The notes below the pieces were generated by a model. It searched no databases and had not been told where the DNA came from. It worked only from the letters and a program-made list of their open reading frames with translations. A stretch of 64,000 nucleotides of DNA from Gemmatimonadota bacterium (GTDB taxonomy: Bacteria; Gemmatimonadota; Gemmatimonadetes; Gemmatimonadales; GWC2-71-9), in assembly GCA_029863245.1 (NCBI GenBank), contig JAOTVV010000005.1, positions 1-64,000 on the forward strand, read 5' to 3'. The position numbers were made by a program, and so were the translations under genes. Below are positions 27,482 through 36,138 of this stretch, piece by piece (positions within the stretch are counted from its first letter, which is position 1; the number at the start of each line of letters is the position of its first letter).

Positions 27482-28934
27482 GTTCCCCACTGGGCTGCTG
27501 GGAGGATCGCCCTCGGCCGCCGTGGCTGCAATCGGGAGCGTCTTGCTGCAGGATGCCCGAGCGGCACGCGACCGGCTGAAGGAGGGCGCCGACGGTGAGG
27601 CATTGCACGACTTCCGCGTTGCGCTCCGGCGTTTGCGCAGCGTGCTCCGGGCCTTCCGCCCGGTTCTCGGCGATGGCTTGCCGCAGCGATTGCGCCGTCG
27701 CCTCCGCGACCTCGCGCGCACCACCAACGCGGCTCGCGATGCCGAAGTGCTCGCGCTCTGGCTCGAGGCGAGGTTGCCCGGCCTCTCGCCTGCGAAGCGG
27801 GCCGGCGCAAAGTGGCTCTTGGCCCAACTCGTGGACCGACGTGAGGCCGGATATGGGGAGAGCCTGGAGGCCATCGAACAGGACTTCCCGAGGCTCGCGC
27901 GGCGCGTGCGGCGCCGACTCGATGCCACCGTGCACGCAGCTGCCTTTTCGGCCTTGCCCGAGCAGCCCTTTGGCGCGGTACTCGGCGAGCTCGTCGCCGG
28001 GCATGCGCGAATCCTGAGGGAGCAACTGGACCAGATCGGCGCGGGTGACGACGCGGCGGCAGTGCACGAGACACGGATCAGTGCCAAGCGGCTCCGCTAC
28101 CTCTTGGAGCTGGTCGCTGGAGAAGTGCCACCGGCACTGACCGCGGTCGATCATCTCAAGACCCTCCAGACCCTGTTGGGTGATCTCCACGATCTCCAGA
28201 TCGCCGACGCGGAATGCACTGCGGCCGTTGAGCGTGCCGCCGCCGACCACGCGCGGCGTCTCCAAGGTGCATCGAGTAGTGCCCGTGCGGACGAGCGCGA
28301 GCGACGCAAGCTCCGACGGCAGAACGCCGGCCCGGGCGTACGGGCCGTGAGCCGACTCGCGCTCGATGCCCAACAGGAGCTGCGTGAGCGCCTCGTCGCG
28401 TGGCGGGCGGACGAGTGGGCGATGTTGGACGACGTCCTCCGCCAGACCGTGGACGCCCTGGCGCACCGAGCACCGAGTGTGATCGAGATCGAGCGGAAAT
28501 ACCTGCTGACCGGACTCCCGGCCCTCGACTCTGCGACCGAGGTGGTGGACGTCGAGCAGGGATGGCTGCCCGGCCGCCGGCTCCAGGAACGGGTGCGCCG
28601 GGTCCGATCAGGGCGCGGCGAGCAATACTTCCGCACGGTGAAGTTGGGCGACGGTCTCAGTCGCCTCGAGATCGAGGAGGAGACGACGGGCGAGCTCTTC
28701 TCGCACCTGTGGCCCCTCACCGAGGGCCGGCGCGTCCGGAAGCGGCGCTACTATGTAGCCGACGGCGCGTTGCTCTGGGAGATCGACGAGTTCGTCGACC
28801 GCGATCTCGTGCTCGCAGAAGTCGAGTTGCCGTCAGCGGAGACGCCAGTCGAGGTTCCGTCGTGGCTCACCGAGGTGCTGGTCCGGGATGTCACGGGGGA
28901 AGTCGAGTATCTCAACGTGACTCTGGCATGCTGA
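27474..28934 (+). CDS. CHAD-CYTH fusion protein
   Basis: 486 residues. A CHAD domain (about residues 10-300; VHETRISAKRLRYLLEL, helical and rich in Arg/His) comes first, then a CYTH (triphosphate tunnel metalloenzyme) domain from about 335 to the end, beginning VIEIERKYLL (the ExExK signature) and ending EIDEFVDRDLVLAEVELP. CHAD domains bind polyphosphate; CYTH domains hydrolyse tripolyphosphate or related chains. In the common fusion (YgiF type) CYTH is N-terminal, so this order is reversed. The ATG overlaps sixA by 8 bases, and a short linker (about 300-335) is rich in Arg/Ala. Role: probably handling of polyphosphate ends. Confidence 0.88.
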   Translation: MPEFPTGLLGGSPSAAVAAIGSVLLQDARAARDRLKEGADGEALHDFRVALRRLRSVLRAFRPVLGDGLPQRLRRRLRDLARTTNAARDAEVLALWLEARLPGLSPAKRAGAKWLLAQLVDRREAGYGESLEAIEQDFPRLARRVRRRLDATVHAAAFSALPEQPFGAVLGELVAGHARILREQLDQIGAGDDAAAVHETRISAKRLRYLLELVAGEVPPALTAVDHLKTLQTLLGDLHDLQIADAECTAAVERAAADHARRLQGASSSARADERERRKLRRQNAGPGVRAVSRLALDAQQELRERLVAWRADEWAMLDDVLRQTVDALAHRAPSVIEIERKYLLTGLPALDSATEVVDVEQGWLPGRRLQERVRRVRSGRGEQYFRTVKLGDGLSRLEIEEETTGELFSHLWPLTEGRRVRKRRYYVADGALLWEIDEFVDRDLVLAEVELPSAETPVEVPSWLTEVLVRDVTGEVEYLNVTLAC

Positions 28935-28955
28935 GGCCGAGAGCGACACCGGCGG

Positions 28956-31877
28956 CTACTCCGCGCCGACCGATAGCATCGTGACGCGTTCGAGCAACTG
29001 CTCCTGCACGCGGCTCGCGGCTCCCATTGCACCGTCCCGCTGGCTGTAGGAGCCGTCCGCGAGCAACTCCCACGCCGAGGGATCGGCAAGTTCCATGTCG
29101 AGGATCTCGTCCAGGCGACGCCGCGCTTCCGGATCGAGGATGGGTGCGACGACCTCCACGCGGCGCCGGAGGTTGCGGGGACGCCAATCTGCCGAGCCGA
29201 TGTAGTGCTCGACCTCGCCGCCGTTGACGAACTTGAAGATCCGGGCGTGTTCGAGGAACCGGCCCACCGCCGCCACCACTCGGATCGTCTCGGACAGGCC
29301 GGGAACGCCCGGGCGCAACGCACAGATGCCGCGAACGATCAGATCGATCGTCACTCCCGCCAGCGACGCTTGATAGAGCGCCTCGATCAGCTCGCCGTCC
29401 GCCACGCCATTCAGCTTCACTCGGATCCCGGCCGGGCGTCCCTCTCGCGCGTGCTCGGCCTCGCGCTCGATCAACTCGATGAACCGCGGCAGCATGTTCG
29501 TCGGCGCAACCATGAGATGCTCGAACGTGCCGGCGGGCGCTCGTGACGAGCCCGTCAACTCGTTGAACAGTTGGTTGACCTCGGCGCAGATGCCATCGTG
29601 CGTCGTGAGGAGCCCGAGATCGGTGTACTGGCGTGCGGTCGTTTCGTTGTAGTTGCCGGTCCCGATGTGCACGTAGCGCCGCACCCGATCGCCCTCGCGC
29701 CGCACCACGAGCGCGAGCTTGGCGTGGGTTTTGTATTTGACGAGACCGGTCACGACGTGGATGCCGCCGCGTTCCAGCTGCTTGGCCCAGAAGATGTTCA
29801 GTTCTTCGTCGAACCGGGCCTTTACCTCCACGAAGACCGAGACGTCTTTACCTTGGGCGGCGGCTCTGACGAGCAGGTCGGCGAGGGCCGTCGGACCGCC
29901 CGGCCGGTAGAGGGTGAGCTTGATAGCCATGACGTCCGGGTCGTCGGCGGCCTCCAGGAGGAGCCGCTCGGTCGTCGCCTCGAATGACTGGTAGGGGTGG
30001 TGCACCAACACGTCGCCGCGCGAGACGACGTCGAACATGGACTCGTCGTCCTTGAACGGCTCCGCCGGCACGAACGGCGGGTAGTCGAGATCGGGGCGTC
30101 CGAGATCGGTCAGCTCGTGCAGGGAGCCGAGGTCCACCATCCCGTCCACCTCGTGCACGTCGGAGGCCTGGAGTGGGATACCCTGGCTCTCCTCCTTGCG
30201 ACGCAGCTCCCGGATCAGGAGGTCGCGGATCGCGAACGGCATCGTGCGCCCCACCTCGATACGCACGATGGCCCCGGACGGCCGGCGCCGCAATTCGTCC
30301 TCGATCGCCTCCAGAAAACTGGAGGCACTCTTCTCGTCGAACTTGATCTCTGCGCTCCGCGTGATCCGGAACGGATGCACCTCGAGCACGTCTCGTCCCG
30401 GGTACAGCGTGGCGATGTTGGCGGCGATCGCCTCTTCGACGGGCACGAAGTCGAGCGAGTCCGGCAGCCGGATGAAGCGGGGCAGGGCGTCCGACACCTC
30501 GAGATGCACGAAGTGGTCGCGGGCGGTGCGGGGATCCCGCACCACCACCGCGAGCGACAGGAGCAGGTCCTCCAGGAACGGGAATGGATGGCCGCCGGCC
30601 AGCGTGATTGCCTTGGGGGTGAGCAGCGGGAGGACGCGCTCGTCGAAATAGTCGCGCAGGTACTCGCGCTCGGTATCGCCGAGGCTCTCCAGCATGCGAA
30701 TCCGCACGCCCACCGTCTCCAGAGCGTCCTCGCACACCGCCTGGAGGCAGCGATACTGCCGCCGGATCAGCGCACGAAGCTTCACGTTGATGGCCTGGAG
30801 AAGATCGCTGGGCGTCCGGCCGTCGATCGATCGCTTGGTGATCCCTTCAGCAACGGCCTGCCGCAAGCCTCCTACGCGGACCTGGAAGAACTCGTCCAGG
30901 TTGGAGCTGAAGATGGCGAGAAACCGCACTCGGGCCAGCGGAGGCACGCTCGGGTCTTCCGCCAGGGCGAGGACCCGAGCGTTGAATTCCAGGAGGCTCA
31001 GCTCCGGATTGAGCACCGCTGCCGTCGACACGACCGTCTCTTCGGGCGCGCTCGCCAGGAGCTTCGACGCGTCGAACATCTTCGATCCACGCTTCCGGCT
31101 CGGCGGCTTCGCGATCTCGGCAGGCGTGGTCACCGTGGGATGCGTCGCGGTCACGGTCGCGCGCTTCTCCGGGGCGTAGATGTCGCCGATCTCGAACAGC
31201 CACAGGATCAGGATGACCAGATTGAAGACGGCAGAGACGAGGAGGGCGAGGGTGAGCACCTGGACCGCGGCAGCGAGACCGATCCCGATCGCCAGAAAGA
31301 CGTAGACGGCATCCTTGGTGTCTTGCAGGGTGTTGCGGAACCGCACTGCGGCGACGATCCCGGCGAGGGCAAACGCGAGCGCCACCGAGGACTGCACGAT
31401 GATCACGATACCGGTGACGGCCAGGGGCAGCATGATGATCGTGTGCACCAACGACTGGTCGTAGCGGACCTCGCGCTTGGTCACCATGTAGGCCCACGCA
31501 ATGGGCGCGACGAGCGCGAGCGCGCCTATGAGGGCGAGGGTCGTTCGCAGCAGCAGGTGGGGGGCGCCCAGAAAACCGCCATTCTCCTCCACCTGGGCAC
31601 CCTGGAGACTGAGGCTATTCGACCAGTCCACCGGCTGGAACGCGATCGCGAGCACGGGGAAGAGCCGTGTGAGGGCGACGGTGACCAGGACGAGCCCCAG
31701 ATAGTAGAGGAGCAGCTTGGCCACGGGTGACTGGAGAATGCGGCGGATCGTGAGCTCCCATGTGTCGGTCGATCTCGAAACTACGGGGCCAACGTGCGGG
31801 TCGCTAGTCTGGAAGCGCCTGGTGGAGGGAGTGCCCACCAACGTGAGAGGGAGGGCAGGTGCCCTCCCTCTCATCAT
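28956..31877 (-). CDS. DUF4956-PPK1 membrane-bound polyphosphate kinase fusion
   Basis: Up to 973 residues. The N-terminal membrane part has about six segments (53-77, 108-133, two in 143-175, two in 190-228) and the DUF4956 signature SSVALAFALAGIVAAVRFR then NTLQDTKDAVYVFLAIGIG. From about 289 it is a PPK1 catalytic region, keeping the autophosphorylation histidine (His718, KTHAKLALVV), GTGNYN and GSADWRPRN. The start is uncertain: the farthest ATG (31877) would place a 13-base hairpin (31845-31872) in the first codons and has no ribosome site; TTG or GTG at 31841/31838 lies after it. The likely topology puts the catalytic part in the cytoplasm, bound to the membrane. It is convergent with the polyphosphate operon. 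Confidence 0.88.
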   Translation of the reverse strand: MMRGRAPALPLTLVGTPSTRRFQTSDPHVGPVVSRSTDTWELTIRRILQSPVAKLLLYYLGLVLVTVALTRLFPVLAIAFQPVDWSNSLSLQGAQVEENGGFLGAPHLLLRTTLALIGALALVAPIAWAYMVTKREVRYDQSLVHTIIMLPLAVTGIVIIVQSSVALAFALAGIVAAVRFRNTLQDTKDAVYVFLAIGIGLAAAVQVLTLALLVSAVFNLVILILWLFEIGDIYAPEKRATVTATHPTVTTPAEIAKPPSRKRGSKMFDASKLLASAPEETVVSTAAVLNPELSLLEFNARVLALAEDPSVPPLARVRFLAIFSSNLDEFFQVRVGGLRQAVAEGITKRSIDGRTPSDLLQAINVKLRALIRRQYRCLQAVCEDALETVGVRIRMLESLGDTEREYLRDYFDERVLPLLTPKAITLAGGHPFPFLEDLLLSLAVVVRDPRTARDHFVHLEVSDALPRFIRLPDSLDFVPVEEAIAANIATLYPGRDVLEVHPFRITRSAEIKFDEKSASSFLEAIEDELRRRPSGAIVRIEVGRTMPFAIRDLLIRELRRKEESQGIPLQASDVHEVDGMVDLGSLHELTDLGRPDLDYPPFVPAEPFKDDESMFDVVSRGDVLVHHPYQSFEATTERLLLEAADDPDVMAIKLTLYRPGGPTALADLLVRAAAQGKDVSVFVEVKARFDEELNIFWAKQLERGGIHVVTGLVKYKTHAKLALVVRREGDRVRRYVHIGTGNYNETTARQYTDLGLLTTHDGICAEVNQLFNELTGSSRAPAGTFEHLMVAPTNMLPRFIELIEREAEHAREGRPAGIRVKLNGVADGELIEALYQASLAGVTIDLIVRGICALRPGVPGLSETIRVVAAVGRFLEHARIFKFVNGGEVEHYIGSADWRPRNLRRRVEVVAPILDPEARRRLDEILDMELADPSAWELLADGSYSQRDGAMGAASRVQEQLLERVTMLSVGAE
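31845..31872. terminator. Perfect 13-base-pair hairpin between the DUF4384 and PPK fusion genes
   Basis: GAGAGGGAGGGCA and its exact complement form a 13-base-pair stem with a 2-base centre. On the minus strand it lies 27-54 bases after the stop of the DUF4384 gene, so it can end that transcript; no T-run follows. Confidence 0.5.
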
Positions 31878-31898
31878 GCATGGCGCACTGTCAGCCGG

Positions 31899-33638
31899 TC
31901 AGTTGCCCTTCCGCCGTGTGGGGGACGGCCGGGCCGGCGAGGAACGTGTTGGCGTTCTGGCCGGAGCCGGACGGGCTGCCGGCCGCGGCGCTGGACGGCT
32001 CGGGGCTGGTCTGGCTGCTGGACGGCTCGGTGCCGGCCGTGCGGCAGGGCGACTGCTCGAGCTCGGGCGAGGTGCTGCCTGCCGCGGAGACGAGGGTCGC
32101 GTGGTCGGGGTCCGCACCGGCGTGCGGCGCTCCAGCTTCGGCGTGGTTTGCGAGCCTCGCTCGGCGCTCGGCCGTGCGGGGACGACCGTCGTGGGTCGCC
32201 GCTCGACCGTGGTCCGCGCCGGTGTGCGCGTCTCCTGAACCGGTCGGCGGGTTGCGGGCGTCTCCGTCCGGCGTGCCGGCGTCTCCGGTTTGGCAGAGGG
32301 CGTCTGCCGCCGCTCGGTGGTGCCGGTCTCCGTCGCTGGCCGTCTGGTGGTGGCCGGCGTGTCCGGTCGCCGAGAGCCGGTCTCGGGCTGAGTGGACGAT
32401 GTCGCCCGGCGGCCGGACTGCGGCGTCTGTGCCGCCGGCTCCCCGCGCCGCTCGGTGGTTGTGGGTTGAGGTGTGCGCTCGGTGCTGGGGATCACCCGAC
32501 GACCGTCGGTGATGCCCCACCCAGCCGGCTGCACCCGCCGACCCGAGGTTTCCTGTGCCGGCGCAACCCGCCGTGTGCCGTTCTGGGCGTTGTCCACGGT
32601 CCGACGGCCGGACACGCGGTCCGCGGTCGGGGCGACGCGCCGATCCGTTCCCTGCTGGACGGCCGGGGTCGCTCGACGTCCGCTCAGCTGGTTGCCGACC
32701 CTGGACGGCAGCGTGGAGTGCAGTCCGGCATTGGCCTGGAGGCCCTGGGCCAGTCGGCTTCGCGTGATCACCCCGCCACGAGCGAGGTCGTACCGATCGG
32801 TCGACTTCCAGACGTACCGGCCTCGAACGTTCCCGCTGCCCGCGTAGTAGGTGCCAGCCGGATAGCGGTAGCGATACGCGTCGTAGTAATACCCCGAGTA
32901 CGGATAGTCGTAGTAGTATCCCGAGTACGGATAGTAGTAGTACGCCCAGCGATACGGTCGGTACCGGTAGGGGTACCACCAGGACGGGCCGTACCAGTAG
33001 GGGTCGTACCAGGAGTTCCACCCCACCGAGACACCCCACCACGGATCCCACCAACCGTAGCCGAGACTGACGTTCATGTAGGACCGCGGATACCCGCCGG
33101 AGTAGTAGTTCGCGGCGACCTGTTCACCCACGACATAGTGGGTGAGGTCATAGCTGAACCCGACGCCAGCGGCCATCTCCTGGACGAGCGCGGTGAGCTC
33201 GGATTCGGGGTCGAGGTCCTCATTGAGCCGCCACTGCTCGAACAACCGGTAGTCCCAGTGGTCGGCCCTGACGAAGGCGTCGAATCGGAACGGGTCGCGC
33301 GAGAAGGCGGCGAATACGGTGCCCACGCCGCTTGTCTCGTAGATGCGGAAGGTCTCTCGATCGCCGCGTCCTTGGATCTCGTACTCCCTGCCACCGCGAA
33401 CGTAGTTGTCGTTCAGCGGGTCGACCGGGAACACGACACGAATCCGCCCGTCGGGCTCCGCGTGCAGGATCAAGAGGTAACCGTCCGCGTCGGCACGGGT
33501 GTAGACCCGAACGCGATCACCGCGCTCGAGGTCGCCCCGCTTGTTCAGCCAGACCTTGACGGGGGCCTGCTGCAACACGCTGGGCATCTCGGCAGCCGGC
33601 GCGAGCGTAAGCGATGTCAAGAGCAGCGCAGTGATCAT
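31899..33638 (-). CDS. DUF4384 protein with Tyr/Trp-rich middle and long Arg/Pro/Thr tail
   Basis: 579 residues from an ATG preceded by AAGGAGGACACC; a longer in-frame extension is rejected. A signal peptide (about 1-20) precedes a DUF4384 domain (about 25-115; VKVWLNKRGD, DRVRVYTRADADGYLLIL, DGRIRVVFP). The middle (about 185-275) is a low-complexity run rich in Tyr, Trp, Pro and Gly (WWDPWWGVS, YYYPYSGYYY). The last half is a basic repeat-like tail with RR, TP and SGRR elements, ending ARPAPSRPAPRPAARP and RRKGN. It is likely an envelope protein with a disordered cationic tail; function unknown. The PPK fusion gene lies next on the same strand, behind a hairpin. Confidence 0.75.
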   Translation of the reverse strand: MITALLLTSLTLAPAAEMPSVLQQAPVKVWLNKRGDLERGDRVRVYTRADADGYLLILHAEPDGRIRVVFPVDPLNDNYVRGGREYEIQGRGDRETFRIYETSGVGTVFAAFSRDPFRFDAFVRADHWDYRLFEQWRLNEDLDPESELTALVQEMAAGVGFSYDLTHYVVGEQVAANYYSGGYPRSYMNVSLGYGWWDPWWGVSVGWNSWYDPYWYGPSWWYPYRYRPYRWAYYYYPYSGYYYDYPYSGYYYDAYRYRYPAGTYYAGSGNVRGRYVWKSTDRYDLARGGVITRSRLAQGLQANAGLHSTLPSRVGNQLSGRRATPAVQQGTDRRVAPTADRVSGRRTVDNAQNGTRRVAPAQETSGRRVQPAGWGITDGRRVIPSTERTPQPTTTERRGEPAAQTPQSGRRATSSTQPETGSRRPDTPATTRRPATETGTTERRQTPSAKPETPARRTETPATRRPVQETRTPARTTVERRPTTVVPARPSAERGSQTTPKLERRTPVRTPTTRPSSPRQAAPRPSSSSRPAARPAPSRPAARPAPSRPAPRPAARPAPARTPTRSSPARPSPTRRKGN

Positions 33639-33779
33639 GGTGTCCTCCTTCACTTGGCCGGCCGGGGGGAAACCGAATCCCGCTACCGGGCCGGGCCGTT
33701 GCTCGCTCGCCTCTCGAAAGGTACCACCCACACGATCGCACGGGCGAGCGCCACCTGTCTTTAGTGCAAGCCCCGTTCC

Positions 33780-33813
33780 ACAGGCTATCACATTGTCCCA
33801 TAACAGGTTATCA
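33780..33813. promoter_or_regulatory. Direct repeat in the divergent promoter region
   Basis: ACAGGCTATCA (33780-33790) and ACAGGTTATCA (33803-33813) are 11-base direct repeats differing at one base, spaced 23 bases apart, between divergent genes. The stretch is AT-richer than its surroundings. Tandem binding sites for a regulator are possible. Confidence 0.35.
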
Positions 33814-33876
33814 TGTACGCCATGATCGAAAAACGTCCACAAATCGGGACAGGCATCCACCGAGCGAAACACTCTC

Positions 33877-34350
33877 ATGGCGCGTGAGTTTGTCCTCGAG
33901 CGTGTTCAAATGGTGTCTCATTTACTTGGGGATGTGTTCCAGTTCTACGCTGATCCGCGGAATTTGGCCCGGATCACGCCGCCGTGGCTGCACTTGCGAA
34001 TGGCCTCCGACGGCCCGTTGGAGATGCGAACGGGCCTGCGGATCGACTACCGGATTCGGCCCCTGTGGGTGCCACAGCGCTGGACGTCCGAAATCACCGT
34101 GTGGGATCCCCCCCACCAGTTCGTGGACGAGCAGCGGCGCGGGCCGTACCGGCGGTGGCATCACGAGCACACGTTTCGCGCAGTCGGTGACGGAACCGAG
34201 ATCCGGGATCGCGTGACGTATGCGCTCCCATTTGGGCCGCTGGGCAGTCTGGCGCATGCTGTGTTCGTGCGGCGGCAACTCGAGGCGATCTTCGCGTACC
34301 GGACGAGGGCTGTGCACGACCTGTTCGGAGCGTCGCCGAGGGAACGATGA
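33877..34350 (+). CDS. SRPBCC-fold ligand-binding protein
   Basis: 157 residues. The helix-grip pattern is visible: a strand/helix start (REFVLERVQM, VFQFYADPRNLARITPPWLHLRM), central strands (SEITVWDPPHQFVDEQ, HEHTFRAVGDGTEIRDRVTYALP) and a long C-terminal helix. This form is often annotated as cyclase/dehydrase or CoxG-like; it usually binds a hydrophobic ligand and has no catalytic residue. The stop overlaps the next start (ATGATG), so the two genes are co-translated. Ligand unknown. Confidence 0.75.
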   Translation: MAREFVLERVQMVSHLLGDVFQFYADPRNLARITPPWLHLRMASDGPLEMRTGLRIDYRIRPLWVPQRWTSEITVWDPPHQFVDEQRRGPYRRWHHEHTFRAVGDGTEIRDRVTYALPFGPLGSLAHAVFVRRQLEAIFAYRTRAVHDLFGASPRER

Positions 34351-34916
34351 TGCCGCTCGAGTCCGTCCCCATCTGGGTGATCGGCACCGCCATCTTCCTG
34401 CTTCGCATCGTCGACGTGTCGATCGGGACGATTCGGACGATCGCGATGGTGCAGGGGCACAAGTGGTTCGCGGTGGTGCTCGGGTTCTTCGAGGTCCTGG
34501 TCTGGATTCTCGCCGTGGCGCAGGTGGTGGCCCGCATCGACGACACACCATGGCTGGCGCCCTTCTACGCCGGGGGTTTCGCGGCCGGCGTCTGGGTCGG
34601 CATGGCCATCGAAAAGCGGTTGGCCCTGGGGCGTTACGTCATTCGGATCATCTCGCGCACCCAGAGCCCGGATATCGTCGCGGCGCTGCGCGGGCGCGGG
34701 CACGTATTGGCCACCTTCGCGGGCGAGACCACCGAGGGACCGGTCAACCTGCTGTTCGTCTCGGCCCGGGGCCCACAGGTACGCGAGGTGCTCGACGTGG
34801 CCCGGGCGGTCGACCCGGACGTGTTCGTGTTGGTCGAGGCGGCAATGGAATGGAGCGAGAACGTCTATCCCGCTCCCCACACCACGGGGTGGCGGGCCGT
34901 CTTCAAGAAGAAGTGA
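34347..34916 (+). CDS. DUF2179 (UPF0316) membrane protein
   Basis: 189 residues with three membrane segments (about 8-28, 37-58 and 70-90) and a cytoplasmic DUF2179 domain (about 100-175; VIRIISRTQSPDIVAALRGRGHVLATFAGE). The YebE-like/UPF0316 family has no known function. It overlaps the SRPBCC gene by 4 bases, and a hairpin (34919-34948) follows directly. The coupling hints at a shared role, perhaps in envelope or lipid traffic, but nothing more can be said. Confidence 0.8.
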   Translation: MMPLESVPIWVIGTAIFLLRIVDVSIGTIRTIAMVQGHKWFAVVLGFFEVLVWILAVAQVVARIDDTPWLAPFYAGGFAAGVWVGMAIEKRLALGRYVIRIISRTQSPDIVAALRGRGHVLATFAGETTEGPVNLLFVSARGPQVREVLDVARAVDPDVFVLVEAAMEWSENVYPAPHTTGWRAVFKKK

Positions 34917-34918
34917 GT

Positions 34919-34948
34919 GGAACGCGCCCCACACCGGCGGCGCGTTCC
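34919..34948. terminator. Bidirectional terminator hairpin between convergent genes
   Basis: GGAACGCGCC and GGCGCGTTCC form a perfect 10-base-pair stem around a 10-base loop, between the stops of the DUF2179 gene (+) and the aminotransferase gene (-). Confidence 0.55.
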
Positions 34949-34952
34949 CGGT

Positions 34953-36074
34953 CTAGATCCAGCCTGACTGGCGAAACACTCGCAACGCCTCGGCGAACCG
35001 CTCCATCTCTTCCGGCAACCCAATCGATACGCGATTGTACTCCAGCATCGGGGGAAACGGCCGCCCTACACGAATGCCCCGCTCCCGCATGCGCACGATG
35101 TGCCTTCGGAGATCCCCTTCGATGCGGTGCATCAAGAAGTTGGTGTGTGTTGGGAGCACCTCGATCCCCAGGTCGTTGAAGCAGTCCTTGGCGATCCGCT
35201 TGCCTCGCTCGTTCACGGCGATGCTCCGGCGCACGAACTCCGAATCCTCGAGACTGGCGCGGCCTGCCACGAGGGCGAAGTGGTTCGCATTGTTCCTGAC
35301 TTGGAGGCGGCGCAGGCGGCTGGCCGTATCAGGGTGCGCGATACCGTACCCCAGGCGGATCCCCGCCATGCCGTGGACCTTGGAGAACGTTCGCGCGACG
35401 AGCACGTTGGGCCGCTCGGTGATCCAACCGAGCGCCGTGTGGTACGACGGATCGGTCACGAAGTCGAAATAGGCCTCGTCGACGATGAACGAGACGTGCT
35501 CCGGCGCCGACGCGATCCAATCGTCGATGGCGTCACTCGGAGTGAGGGTGCCCGTGGGGTTGTTCGGGTTGCACAGGTACACACACACCGGACCACTCGC
35601 GCTGACAGCCTCCTTCCGCATCGCGTCGAGGTCGTGGGCGAGGTCAGGGGTGAGCGGTACCTTCGCGATCTCCAGATTGCCGGGGCCGGCATACCACTCG
35701 GCGTCTTCGTAGGTGGGGCTCGCGAGCACCAGTCGTCCGGCGGGCCGGGCGAATGCTTCCACCGCCATCTTTAGGACCTCGGTCGAGCCGGCTCCCAAGA
35801 TGACGTTCTCGGATCGGACCCCGTGCGTGGCGGCGAGCGCTTCGATCAGCGGCGCGCGAGCCTGTGGGTAGCGGTTGGCATCGGCCATACCGGACAGAAT
35901 GGCCTGCCGCGCTCGAGGCGAGATACCAAGCGGGTTCTCGTTGGAGCTGAGGCGGATCTCAGCTGGCGGGTGCGCCGCCGGAGCCGCCTGGGCGGGGCGC
36001 GTGCGAGCGGAGAGCCCACTCACGCCGAGCAGGCCGGCGGAGAGGCCGGTCTGCACGAAGGTACGTCGCTGCAT
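34953..36074 (-). CDS. HisC-like aminotransferase with a twin-arginine signal
   Basis: 373 residues, fold-type I PLP enzyme. The Schiff-base lysine is in ARTFSKVHGMAGIRLGYG; other motifs are SSNENPLG near the N-terminus, CNPNNPTGT and FIVDEAYFDF. This is the histidinol-phosphate aminotransferase-like group. It begins MQRRTFVQTGLSAGLLGVSG, an RR motif followed by a hydrophobic stretch, which looks like a Tat signal; the mature enzyme would then be folded with PLP in the cytoplasm and exported. The ATG at 36074 is preceded by GGAGG. No histidine or amino-acid pathway genes are adjacent. Substrate unknown. Confidence 0.82.
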   Translation of the reverse strand: MQRRTFVQTGLSAGLLGVSGLSARTRPAQAAPAAHPPAEIRLSSNENPLGISPRARQAILSGMADANRYPQARAPLIEALAATHGVRSENVILGAGSTEVLKMAVEAFARPAGRLVLASPTYEDAEWYAGPGNLEIAKVPLTPDLAHDLDAMRKEAVSASGPVCVYLCNPNNPTGTLTPSDAIDDWIASAPEHVSFIVDEAYFDFVTDPSYHTALGWITERPNVLVARTFSKVHGMAGIRLGYGIAHPDTASRLRRLQVRNNANHFALVAGRASLEDSEFVRRSIAVNERGKRIAKDCFNDLGIEVLPTHTNFLMHRIEGDLRRHIVRMRERGIRVGRPFPPMLEYNRVSIGLPEEMERFAEALRVFRQSGWI

Positions 36075-36138
36075 GCGACCTCCGGGAAGGAACCTCGACG
36101 CTAACGATACCGGTCGAGGCGGCGAGCGGCCAGCGGGC

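Noticed and set aside
29997-31730. Long plus-strand frame opposite the PPK fusion
   Set aside because: A shadow of the fusion gene in another frame; no domain.
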